Assembly (NCBI GenBank): GCA_902563305.1
Contig: CACEWP010000001.1
Location: 62,001-126,000, forward strand
Source: an uncultured Alphaproteobacteria bacterium
GTDB taxonomy: Bacteria; Pseudomonadota; Alphaproteobacteria; Methylaequorales; Methylaequoraceae
Direction: 5' to 3'
Length of the DNA: 64,000 bases
Shown: piece after piece, positions 18,001-24,027 of the stretch
Layout: every line of letters begins with the position of its first letter
How positions within the stretch are numbered: the stretch's first letter is position 1
Notes under the pieces: generated by a model
Database searches by the model: none
What the model saw: only the letters and a program-made list of their open reading frames with translations
What the model was told of the DNA's origin: nothing
Translations under genes and position numbers: made by a program

Positions 18001-18618
18001 TTATTTTGTTGTCTCAGGTTTTTCTTCTGATGAAGGAGAGGTGATATCCGTTTTTATGTTTATATTTTGAGTAGAAACTTTATCTAAGCTCCCATTTGAT
18101 TTTGTTAAATCAATTTTTTTTGTTTTTGACTTATTTTTGACAGTGGACTGAGAAGTTTTTGTAGTTTTTTTATCACTTTTTTTAAGTCGAGCTTTTAACT
18201 TTTTATTGTTACTTTTTAATTTTTTAATAACTTTTTTAGGTTTATTAAGTTTAGATTCTAATTTCTTATTATCCTTTTTTAATTTACTAACGTTTTTATT
18301 AGGTTTCTTAAGTTTGGATTCTAACTTTTTATTAACCCTTTTTAATTTACTAACCTTTTTTTTAGGTTTTTTGAATTTAATTATTTTAGCTTTTAAATTT
18401 TTATTTTTCTTTTTTAAAACCTGAATTTCTTTTTTTTGATCAGATTTTTTTTTCGCACCTTCAATTGCTAAACACCCTAATTTTACAATTTTTGGTAGCT
18501 TTTTAGATTTACTCATTTTTTTAAGACTTAAACCTGTTAAGCGAGAAAATTTCTTATTAGAAATCTTATTTTTTTTCCCCCATCTTTTAAGCTGAGTTGG
18601 TTTTTTAAGTGGTTGCAT
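18001..18618 (-). CDS. Lysine-rich coiled-coil protein with a diverged HTH-like N-terminus
   Basis: No known family. The 205-residue protein starts at ATG 18618, preceded by a strong AAAGGAGGA. Residues 9-58 align with the nearby HTH protein (19223-19426): QLKRWGKKNKIS, LTGLSLKKM, then PKIVKLGCLAIEGAKKK match QFKKWRKKNGFS, VLGLKRRM and PKYIKLACEAIELKKK, with the helix 3/linker part shortened. Residues 89-151 are three 21-residue tandem repeats of pattern VSKLKxxNKKLESKLxKPxK, with a partial fourth copy before them, giving a highly basic coiled coil. The tail (152-205) is Ser/Thr/Lys-rich and disordered, like histone H1-type bacterial proteins. DNA or RNA binding is an inference. Confidence 0.75.
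   Translation of the reverse strand: MQPLKKPTQLKRWGKKNKISNKKFSRLTGLSLKKMSKSKKLPKIVKLGCLAIEGAKKKSDQKKEIQVLKKKNKNLKAKIIKFKKPKKKVSKLKRVNKKLESKLKKPNKNVSKLKKDNKKLESKLNKPKKVIKKLKSNNKKLKARLKKSDKKTTKTSQSTVKNKSKTKKIDLTKSNGSLDKVSTQNINIKTDITSPSSEEKPETTK
18166..18354 (-). repeat. Three tandem 63-bp coding repeats
   Basis: Within the lysine-rich gene, codons 89-109, 110-130 and 131-151 form three 21-residue units, each beginning (V/I)(S/K)KLK and containing NKKL(E/K). Twenty-one residues equal three heptads. Units 1 and 2 are nearly identical; unit 3 is more diverged. Repeat-number change by slippage would stay in frame. Confidence 0.8.
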
Positions 18619-18678
18619 TTTAATTCCTCCTTTTAACTTTACATTTATGCATTGCAATTCCTGGGAACAGCATATACA

Positions 18679-18706
18679 AATATACGCAATTATTGCATGT
18701 TGTCAA
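18679..18706 (-). promoter_or_regulatory. Promoter with internal operator (site A) for the lysine-rich gene
   Basis: Minus-strand TTGACA (18706-18701), a 16-base spacer and TATATT (18684-18679). The spacer contains the palindrome GCAATAATTGC (18696-18686). A bound protein would cover the space between -35 and -10. The start codon is about 60 nt further on. The same architecture recurs at site C. Confidence 0.75.
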
Positions 18707-19015
18707 TTATTTAAAGCTTTTGTTGTTTGTTGTATTTTCTGTTAATTTTTGTTTAAGGGACTCTAAATCCTGATCTAACTTATAGTGTGACCAATCACTA
18801 AAAGACAAACAAACGGAATATTTCTTTTTTAAAATATTGTTATTTTCTTTTATGTTTGAAGCGCTTTTAAGTTGGCCGTTAATTATCTCAGACATAAACC
18901 TACAAGAATTCTGAGTATTATATGTTTCTGTGGTAGTTTTACTTACGTCTGTTACAAAGCCGTCAGAATCATAAAGAGGGCCAAAAAACGTTACAAAAAC
19001 AATAACCCAAGTCAT
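18707..19015 (-). CDS. Small protein of unknown function with hydrophobic N-terminus
   Basis: The 102-residue product starts with a hydrophobic stretch (WVIVFVTFFGPLY, residues 3-15), perhaps a short signal or anchor. A polar region follows with two cysteines (in NSCRFM and SVCLSF), then a charged C-terminal helix. I recognise no family. Its ATG overlaps the stop of an upstream 24-codon reading frame (ATGA), so translation is probably coupled. It is driven by the promoter with site C. Its stop lies immediately before the TTGACA of the next promoter. Confidence 0.6.
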   Translation of the reverse strand: MTWVIVFVTFFGPLYDSDGFVTDVSKTTTETYNTQNSCRFMSEIINGQLKSASNIKENNNILKKKYSVCLSFSDWSHYKLDQDLESLKQKLTENTTNNKSFK

Positions 19016-19086
19016 TTTCTTTTCGTTTGGTTGTCTAAGCTTCTTTTTTTAAAAACAAAGTCCCAATATAGCAAATGTCCATACAT
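19012..19086 (-). CDS. 24-residue leader ORF coupled to the 102-residue gene
   Basis: Minus-strand ATG at 19086-19084 is preceded by AGGAGA (19098-19093) with a 6-nt gap, the best ribosome-binding site in this block. The frame runs 24 codons, beginning MYGHLLYWDFVF and ending with a basic tail (KKRS...KRK). Its TGA (19014-19012) overlaps the ATG of the next gene. The 102-residue gene has little ribosome-binding site of its own, so this frame may exist to bring ribosomes to it. It could also be a functional micropeptide. Confidence 0.55.
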   Translation of the reverse strand: MYGHLLYWDFVFKKRSLDNQTKRK

Positions 19087-19104
19087 ATATAATCTCCTAA
19101 GCAG

Positions 19105-19113
19105 TTATCCACA
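19105..19113 (+). other. Perfect DnaA-box sequence next to operator B
   Basis: TTATCCACA matches the strong DnaA box exactly and abuts operator site B. It is a single copy with no AT-rich unwinding region or box cluster, so it is not evidence for an origin. It could be chance. Confidence 0.3.
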
Positions 19114-19126
19114 CGCAACTATTGCG
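19114..19126. promoter_or_regulatory. Operator palindrome, site B
   Basis: CGCAACTATTGCG is a perfect 5-3-5 palindrome matching sites A and C. It lies just downstream of the predicted transcription start of the leftward promoter, and its centre is 30 bp (about three helical turns) from that of site C. Confidence 0.7.
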
Positions 19127-19137
19127 CGTTTATTATA

Positions 19138-19166
19138 AATATACGCACTGATTGCGCATATGTCAA
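19138..19166 (-). promoter_or_regulatory. Leftward promoter with internal operator (site C)
   Basis: Minus-strand TTGACA (19166-19161), a 17-base spacer and TATATT (19143-19138). The spacer holds CGCACTGATTGCG on the plus strand (19144-19156), a one-mismatch copy of the sites A/B palindrome. It would transcribe the 24-codon leader and the 102-residue gene. On the plus strand a TTGCGC (19152-19157) and TGTAAT (19175-19180), 17 bp apart, could form a divergent promoter for the HTH gene across the same operator. Confidence 0.7.
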
Positions 19167-19222
19167 TATTATTTTGTAATAATTTTTTTTTTTTGGTATT
19201 AATACTTACTTTCTTAAAGTCT

Positions 19223-19426
19223 ATGGAAAAAGAACAGTTCAAAAAATGGAGAAAAAAGAATGGTTTTTCTCAAGCAGAGGCTGCTAATGTACTTGGCCTA
19301 AAAAGGAGAATGATCCAGTATTATGAGAAGGGTAAAAAAGGAGAAAAAGATATAAAAATACCCAAATATATAAAATTAGCATGTGAAGCGATAGAACTTA
19401 AGAAAAAGTTAAAGAAACTGGTTTAA
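19223..19426 (+). CDS. Short helix-turn-helix (XRE/Cro-like) DNA-binding protein
   Basis: The 67-residue protein starts at ATG 19223. The longer frame to 19160 begins upstream of the probable -10. GFSQAEAANVLGL (14-26) and RRMIQYYEKG (28-37) form the HTH core of the XRE class, preceded by a basic helix and followed by PKYIKLACEAIELKKKL. It is the obvious candidate to bind the three CGCAANNATTGCG palindromes around it, including those before its own gene. It shares its N-terminal plan with the lysine-rich protein at 18001-18618. The Fae-like gene follows after 19 nt. Confidence 0.75.
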   Translation: MEKEQFKKWRKKNGFSQAEAANVLGLKRRMIQYYEKGKKGEKDIKIPKYIKLACEAIELKKKLKKLV

Positions 19427-19445
19427 TTTTAAAAGGAGTAAACTT

Positions 19446-19991
19446 ATGAGCGATAATTTTGACATCAAAGTTGGTGAGTCACTAATTGCTGGAGGACCAC
19501 CAGGAACAGCAGCTGAGCCGGAAGTAGTTATCGGAAAATTTAACGGCCCATTTGGAACAGCTTTCGCCACCTTACTAGGCAATCAAGTTAAAGGACATAC
19601 AAAAGTTCTTGCGATAATGAACACAGACGTAATGGTTAGGCCAGCAACATTAATGGTGAGCAAGGTCACTGTCAAAGACGACAGATATACCAATATTTTA
19701 ATGGGAACAGTTCAAGGAGCTATTGCTAATGGTGTGTTAGATTCCGTTAGAGAGGGTTATATTCCAAAGAAAATAGTTAATGATGTAGGCATTATTGTAT
19801 CAGTTTGGTTGAATCCAAGTGTAGCTGAAGACAAAAATTTAGATCACAAAATACTTTTTGATATTCATCGTAAGGCGACCACGAGTGCAATAAAGAAAGC
19901 AATGAAGGACGAGCCATCGATAGATTGGCTTTTAGAAAACCAAGATAAAATTGTTCATAAATACTTTGAAAAAGCATTAGATTCCAAGTAA
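19446..19991 (+). CDS. Formaldehyde-activating enzyme (Fae)-like protein
   Basis: The 181-residue protein resembles the Fae family. It has KVGESLIAGG at the start, VVIGKFNGPFGTAFATLLGNQVKGHTKVLAI, RPATLMVSKVT and a C-terminal DHKILFDIHRKATTSAIKKAM. Fae proteins condense formaldehyde with tetrahydromethanopterin. Here the position that by my alignment holds the catalytic His in methylotroph Fae (EVAHID) appears to be Glu24 (AAEPEV), and there is an insertion in the loop before it. A different or lost reaction is likely. ATG 19446 has AAAGGAG upstream. Base composition is visibly richer in G+C (29 of 60 bases at 19501-19560) than the neighbours. Cotranscribed with the HTH gene. Confidence 0.75.
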   Translation: MSDNFDIKVGESLIAGGPPGTAAEPEVVIGKFNGPFGTAFATLLGNQVKGHTKVLAIMNTDVMVRPATLMVSKVTVKDDRYTNILMGTVQGAIANGVLDSVREGYIPKKIVNDVGIIVSVWLNPSVAEDKNLDHKILFDIHRKATTSAIKKAMKDEPSIDWLLENQDKIVHKYFEKALDSK

Positions 19992-19992
19992 C

Positions 19993-20082
19993 AGTGTATA
20001 TGCACATAAGATAGATTTCTAATGGATTTTAGGCGTTCTTTTAAATTAACCTGCAATTTCACATAAATAGTGCATATACACT
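19993..20082. repeat. Perfect 13-bp inverted repeat with 64-bp spacer between convergent genes
   Basis: AGTGTATATGCAC (19993-20005) and its exact reverse complement GTGCATATACACT (20070-20082) bracket the gap between the Fae-like gene stop and the Agt-DgkA stop, which the right arm overlaps. There is no T-run directly after the plus-strand arm. It could be a long hairpin that separates converging transcripts, a pair of protein sites, or the edge of the inserted block. Confidence 0.7.
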
Positions 20083-21475
20083 AAAAAAATCTCTTCAATA
20101 TGGATACATAAGTAACAAACACAAAAACAAGTGAGCAAAGAACAGCTGCACTGCCTAAATCTTTGGCTCTTTTTGAAAGGTCGTGATGTGAAAAAGAAAT
20201 TCTGTCAATGGTGGCTTCAATGCTTGAATTAAGTAATTCAATTATGAGTAAAAGCATAATACTTCCAATCATGAGAAGTTTTTCTGTAGTCTCGGTTGGA
20301 AATATAAAAGCAAGAGGGATTAATATCAAAGTGAGAAGTAGTTCTTGTCTGAAAGCACTCTCCTCCTTAAAAGCAAATATAAATCCTGAGAGACTATTTA
20401 TTAAAGCAAAATATAATCTCCTCAACCCAGTATTCTTTTTATGTGGATTCTCTTTAAAGACATATGTTTTTGGATCCCTTTTTTTTGAATTTTGTAGATT
20501 AGATTCAAAGATATTGACAACATTCTCCCAGGTGAATTTTTTTACATAATGTAAAGGTTTGTTGGCCGGTATTTTTAATGCATTTAAACACGCTATTTTA
20601 AGATTTTTATTTAGAACCCCTGCTCCACTTTTTCCAATAACATTGATTGGGCCTGCAACTGGAAATGCGGCTACTGGTAATCCGCATGCCATAGCTTCTA
20701 GTAATACTAGCCCGAAAGTATCGGTTTTGCTTGGAAAAACGAATAAATCTGCTTTTCCATAGTATTCATGTAATTCATGTTGTTTTTTTTCACCAAAAAA
20801 TTTGACATTTGGATATTTTTTTTCGAGTTTGCGTCTATCAGGACCATCACCTACAATCCATTTTTCACAGTCGAGATCTAATTTTAAAAACGCTTCTAAG
20901 TTTTTTTCAATAGCAACTCTTCCTATGTTTATCAAAATAGGTTTGCCATTTTTCTTTTTTTGCAAAGGGGGTTTGAAAAGCTTAAAATCAACACCTCGTG
21001 GCCATATTGTAGTATTATGTATATTCCACTTTTTTAAATCTTCTATTACTGATTTTGTAGGAACAAGTATTTTATGTGCTTTACTATGAAACCATTTTAG
21101 ATAACCATAACCTATAAAAAGAGGAACTTTAGTTCTCTTATATATATATTCCGCAAATTTTGTATGAAATGAAGTTGTATAAACAAGTCCATTTTTTACC
21201 ACATAATTTCTTCCTGCTAAACCTAGTGGACCCTCAGTTGCAATATGAATCGCATCTGGATTGAATTCTTTAATTAACTTTTTAACTTTGTTCCCTGGAA
21301 AAAAAGATAACCGGATTTCAGGGTAAGTAGGACAAGGAAATGTTTTAAACAGATCAGGTGTTATCATTAAAACATTATGACCTTTTTTTTCTAAAAGTTC
21401 TTTTGTTTTAGATAACGTATGGACCACTCCATTAACTTGAGGGTGCCAGGCATCTGAGATAATTACTATTTTCAT
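20081..21475 (-). CDS. Agt-type lipid glycosyltransferase fused to diacylglycerol kinase DgkA
   Basis: The 464-residue protein has two parts. Residues 1-335 are a GT4 glycosyltransferase with ISDAWHPQVNGVVHTL at the start, IWPRGVDFKLF, IVGDGPDRRKLE and SKTDTFGLVLLEAMACG (249-265) as the nucleotide-sugar site. Residues 344-464 match DgkA over its length: EESAFRQELLLTL, IELLNSSIEATIDRI (with Glu413, Asn416 and Glu420 aligning to the E. coli active-site Glu69, Asn72 and Glu76), SKRAKDLGSAAVL and three hydrophobic helices. Beside PlcP, the first part is best read as Agt, which makes glycolipids from diacylglycerol during phosphate starvation. ATG 21475 is 10 nt after plcP; the longer frame overlaps plcP. 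Confidence 0.88.
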   Translation of the reverse strand: MKIVIISDAWHPQVNGVVHTLSKTKELLEKKGHNVLMITPDLFKTFPCPTYPEIRLSFFPGNKVKKLIKEFNPDAIHIATEGPLGLAGRNYVVKNGLVYTTSFHTKFAEYIYKRTKVPLFIGYGYLKWFHSKAHKILVPTKSVIEDLKKWNIHNTTIWPRGVDFKLFKPPLQKKKNGKPILINIGRVAIEKNLEAFLKLDLDCEKWIVGDGPDRRKLEKKYPNVKFFGEKKQHELHEYYGKADLFVFPSKTDTFGLVLLEAMACGLPVAAFPVAGPINVIGKSGAGVLNKNLKIACLNALKIPANKPLHYVKKFTWENVVNIFESNLQNSKKRDPKTYVFKENPHKKNTGLRRLYFALINSLSGFIFAFKEESAFRQELLLTLILIPLAFIFPTETTEKLLMIGSIMLLLIIELLNSSIEATIDRISFSHHDLSKRAKDLGSAAVLCSLVFVFVTYVSILKRFF

Positions 21476-21485
21476 AACTAGGAAA

Positions 21486-22286
21486 TTAAGTTTTTTGTGG
21501 GAGCTGAAAGTGACTTGAATGCTCTTGAGAAATTCTAGATGACCAGTCAACAATCTCTAGATTACCATCGATATGTTCTACAATTGCGGTCATAGACTCT
21601 ACCCAATCACCGCTATTACAATATATTATATCATGAATTGATTTGAATTCTGCTTTGTGTATATGCCCACAAACAACACCATCAAACCCTCTTCTTTTTG
21701 CCTCCTTAGTCATTACTAATTCATAGGCAGTAATAAATGAAACAGCTTTTTTTACCTTTTGTTTAATAAACTTTGATAATGACCAGTAAGGTAGCTTTAA
21801 AAATTGTCTAATATTATTAAATAGATTGTTTAAGCGGATTAACATAGCATAACACTTGTCACCAACATATGCGAGCCAACGAGCATGTCTAATAACGCTA
21901 TCAAATTGATCTCCATGAATGATCCATAATTTCTTACCCTTGAGAGTGGTATGGTGAGCTTCCTTTTCAATTATTATATCTCCGAAATTCACACCAATAT
22001 ATTTACGCGCAGCTTCATCATGGTTACCTGGTATAAATACAACTTTTACTCCTTTCCTAGCTTTTCTTAGTAATTTTTGGATAACATCATTGTGAGCTTG
22101 TGGCCAATACCATTTTTTCTTCAATCGCCATCCATCGATAATGTCTCCTACAAGAAAAATTTTTTCGGACTTTGAAACTTTAAGAAACTCTAAAAGAAGT
22201 TCTGCTTTGCAACCGCTTGTACCTAGATGAACATCTGAAATCCATATTGTTCTGTAACGATTATGTTTAAAGGATACGCCATCCAT
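21486..22286 (-). CDS. plcP: PlcP-type metallophosphoesterase (phospholipase C in lipid remodelling)
   Basis: The 266-residue protein is a calcineurin-like phosphoesterase with SDVHLG (17-22), GDIIDGW (47-53), GNHDE (87-91), HGDQFD (124-129) and GHIHKAE (207-213), and a CNSGDWVES stretch near 224-231. Such proteins are often named UDP-2,3-diacylglucosamine diphosphatase. The pairing with a diacylglycerol-type glycosyltransferase inside a phosphate regulon indicates PlcP, which removes phospholipid head groups and leaves diacylglycerol. It has no signal peptide, so it acts on the inner face of the membrane. Upstream, TGTCAT (22359-22354) and GTAAC (22344-22340) form an irregular, 14-bp-spaced Pho-like pair. 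Confidence 0.85.
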   Translation of the reverse strand: MDGVSFKHNRYRTIWISDVHLGTSGCKAELLLEFLKVSKSEKIFLVGDIIDGWRLKKKWYWPQAHNDVIQKLLRKARKGVKVVFIPGNHDEAARKYIGVNFGDIIIEKEAHHTTLKGKKLWIIHGDQFDSVIRHARWLAYVGDKCYAMLIRLNNLFNNIRQFLKLPYWSLSKFIKQKVKKAVSFITAYELVMTKEAKRRGFDGVVCGHIHKAEFKSIHDIIYCNSGDWVESMTAIVEHIDGNLEIVDWSSRISQEHSSHFQLPQKT

Positions 22287-22365
22287 TCATATTATTTATC
22301 AAATAAATGTGTCAAAATTATTACAACACCACATATAGTGTTACTAATATGATATGACACAAAAA

Positions 22366-22390
22366 AAAAGAGGCTTATAAAGCCTCTTTT
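22366..22390 (-). terminator. Rho-independent terminator of the porin gene
   Basis: An 11-base stem (AAAAGAGGCTT with AAGCCTCTTTT) and 3-base loop, followed on the minus strand by a run of nine T. It lies 31 nt after the porin stop and is the clearest intrinsic terminator in the window. Its AT-rich base makes it partly bidirectional. Confidence 0.85.
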
Positions 22391-22420
22391 TAATTTTTGA
22401 AATTACTAAGGAAGGAAAAC

Positions 22421-23872
22421 TTAGTATTTTAGATGTAGTCGAGCTTGAATTGACGAAATTTCAGAGTCTCTCATTCCATTTGAGTTATCTGAACCATAAT
22501 CACCGTAAGTGTATTCAGCCATCAGTCTAACGTTTGAGTTAAAGTAGTGATTGAAACCGAAAGTATGAGCTTCGCCAGAACCACCATTTCTATCTCCAGT
22601 ACCGGTTACATTTGTATCATGATCTGTTTGATCTATCCATTCGTATTGATACTTTGGCATAAAACAATGTCTTTTACATTTTAGTCCACCTAATGCACCT
22701 TTTTTTCCGCTATGTTTAAATTTGCCAGAAAATGCGTACGCTACACTTATCGACCCACCATGATAATTGAAATCTTCTTCAGCAATAGTAGTACTATTTG
22801 GAGCTGAATATTCATATTTACCTACTTGGTATTCAGCCTGCGAAAATAGCTGTCCGTAAATCAGACTATATTGAGGACCAAAAAAGTGATGATATTTAAG
22901 ATTGGTTTCATCACCTAAATCTATTGGTTTGTCAACTAAGGTATGAAGTCCGTTTGCTCTAGCACTATTTGTGTCATAACGACCAGTGGCATTACGATCA
23001 CCACCTGTATCAGTATCTGTATTACTAAGGTCTAATGCACCAAAATGAGCACCTATAAGAAGAGAAGTACCTTCTCCAAAATAGTTAGGAGCCTTACTTT
23101 TAATAACTTGGTATTGTGTTGCAACACTACCTCCAAACGATTCGTTATTTTTCTCAGTACCTACTACATTTTCTGACCCATCAGAAATATTTTGTTCGAT
23201 AGCACTTTCCATACCGTGGAAAAGAGTCGCCTTTAAGTGAAACCTGCTACCAAATGCTCCAGCTGTATCATAACCAATACCGGTTCTGTGACCAAAATTC
23301 ATAGTTTCATTATGCATTGGTCTTTCCATAAATATCAAATTGTTAGAACTTGTATTTTCATACAATCCTGCTGCTGCTTTTTGGTTACCAAATGTAAGCT
23401 TACCAAATCCTTTAATGCTTTTTGAAATAAGAGCATCTTTAAATATAACAGTTCTGTCTGCAAGGTCATCCCCTCCATCAGCAAAGTCAGGTTGGAAAGC
23501 AAAACCCCATCCATTTCCAATATCACCTTTTAATGTGAATCTTAGTCTTCTGAATTCTGATCCTAAACCGGCTTCAGTGATTTTTCCTGTTGTTCCATCT
23601 GCAAGAGTCCCGTCATAATCAAGAAGGCCTCCGACATCGTACATAATTCTGCCTTTAATCTGAAACTTATATTTTCCGTCAGTGCTTTTGATACGCAAAC
23701 CCTTGCCTTTTTCAAAGTAAGCCTTACCTTTATCACCTTTGGACATCTGTTCTTTCATTTTTAGTATTTCGTTTTGCAGTGCGTCGATCTGTGCACCAAC
23801 GTCTTGTGCTTTGGCGTTTGTAATCAGACCGCTCATTGCCATGATTGCAATACCTGAGTATAATTTTTTCAT
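22421..23872 (-). CDS. OprO/OprP-type phosphate porin
   Basis: The 483-residue protein has a signal peptide (MKKLYSGIAIMAMSGLITNAKA, about 1-22), a short coiled coil (QIDALQNEILKMKEQM) and a long beta-barrel. It matches the phosphate-selective porin O/P family: YKFQIKGRIMYDVG, SEFRRLRFTLKGDIGNGWGF, FGKLTFGNQKAAAGLYENTSSN, GPQYSLIYGQLFSQAEYQV, and a C-terminal strand ending in LHLKY. It would let phosphate (and arsenate) cross the outer membrane. The Pho box upstream supports this. Selectivity itself cannot be read from sequence. Confidence 0.85.
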   Translation of the reverse strand: MKKLYSGIAIMAMSGLITNAKAQDVGAQIDALQNEILKMKEQMSKGDKGKAYFEKGKGLRIKSTDGKYKFQIKGRIMYDVGGLLDYDGTLADGTTGKITEAGLGSEFRRLRFTLKGDIGNGWGFAFQPDFADGGDDLADRTVIFKDALISKSIKGFGKLTFGNQKAAAGLYENTSSNNLIFMERPMHNETMNFGHRTGIGYDTAGAFGSRFHLKATLFHGMESAIEQNISDGSENVVGTEKNNESFGGSVATQYQVIKSKAPNYFGEGTSLLIGAHFGALDLSNTDTDTGGDRNATGRYDTNSARANGLHTLVDKPIDLGDETNLKYHHFFGPQYSLIYGQLFSQAEYQVGKYEYSAPNSTTIAEEDFNYHGGSISVAYAFSGKFKHSGKKGALGGLKCKRHCFMPKYQYEWIDQTDHDTNVTGTGDRNGGSGEAHTFGFNHYFNSNVRLMAEYTYGDYGSDNSNGMRDSEISSIQARLHLKY

Positions 23873-23925
23873 AATATTCCCTCGTAAAGTTAAAAATGTA
23901 AGCTAGTAATTTTTTGTTACAACTT

Positions 23926-23942
23926 TATGACAAACAAGCTTT
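23926..23942 (-). promoter_or_regulatory. Pho box of the porin gene
   Basis: On the minus strand TGTCAT (23942-23937) and TGTAAC (23931-23926) are spaced 11 bp: TGTCATAAAGTTGTAAC. It differs from the GAPDH-arsJ site at two bases of seventeen. TTACTA (23920-23915) is a possible -10. The ATG is 54 nt downstream of the box and has GAGGGA as ribosome-binding site. Confidence 0.75.
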
Positions 23943-24027
23943 TAACAAAATTTAAACAAGTTTGTTGCAAAAAAACAACAACAACAATTTATATCAACAA
24001 AATAACACTAAATTAAAAGACAATTTT

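Noticed and set aside
18166-18354. CRISPR-like repeats
   Set aside because: The repeats are in-frame 63-bp coding units without spacers and encode a regular coiled coil.
19105-19113. DnaA box as a sign of the replication origin
   Set aside because: A single box without a cluster, unwinding element or origin-linked genes; a chance match or a local regulatory use is as likely.
19993-20082. Terminal inverted repeats of an insertion sequence
   Set aside because: No transposase is present, no target-site duplication is visible and only 64 bp lie between the arms.
21486-22286. LpxH (UDP-2,3-diacylglucosamine diphosphatase) for the phosphoesterase
   Set aside because: The fold is shared, but pairing with a diacylglycerol-type glycosyltransferase fused to DgkA and the phosphate context fit PlcP better; LpxH cannot be fully excluded without an assay or a phylogeny.
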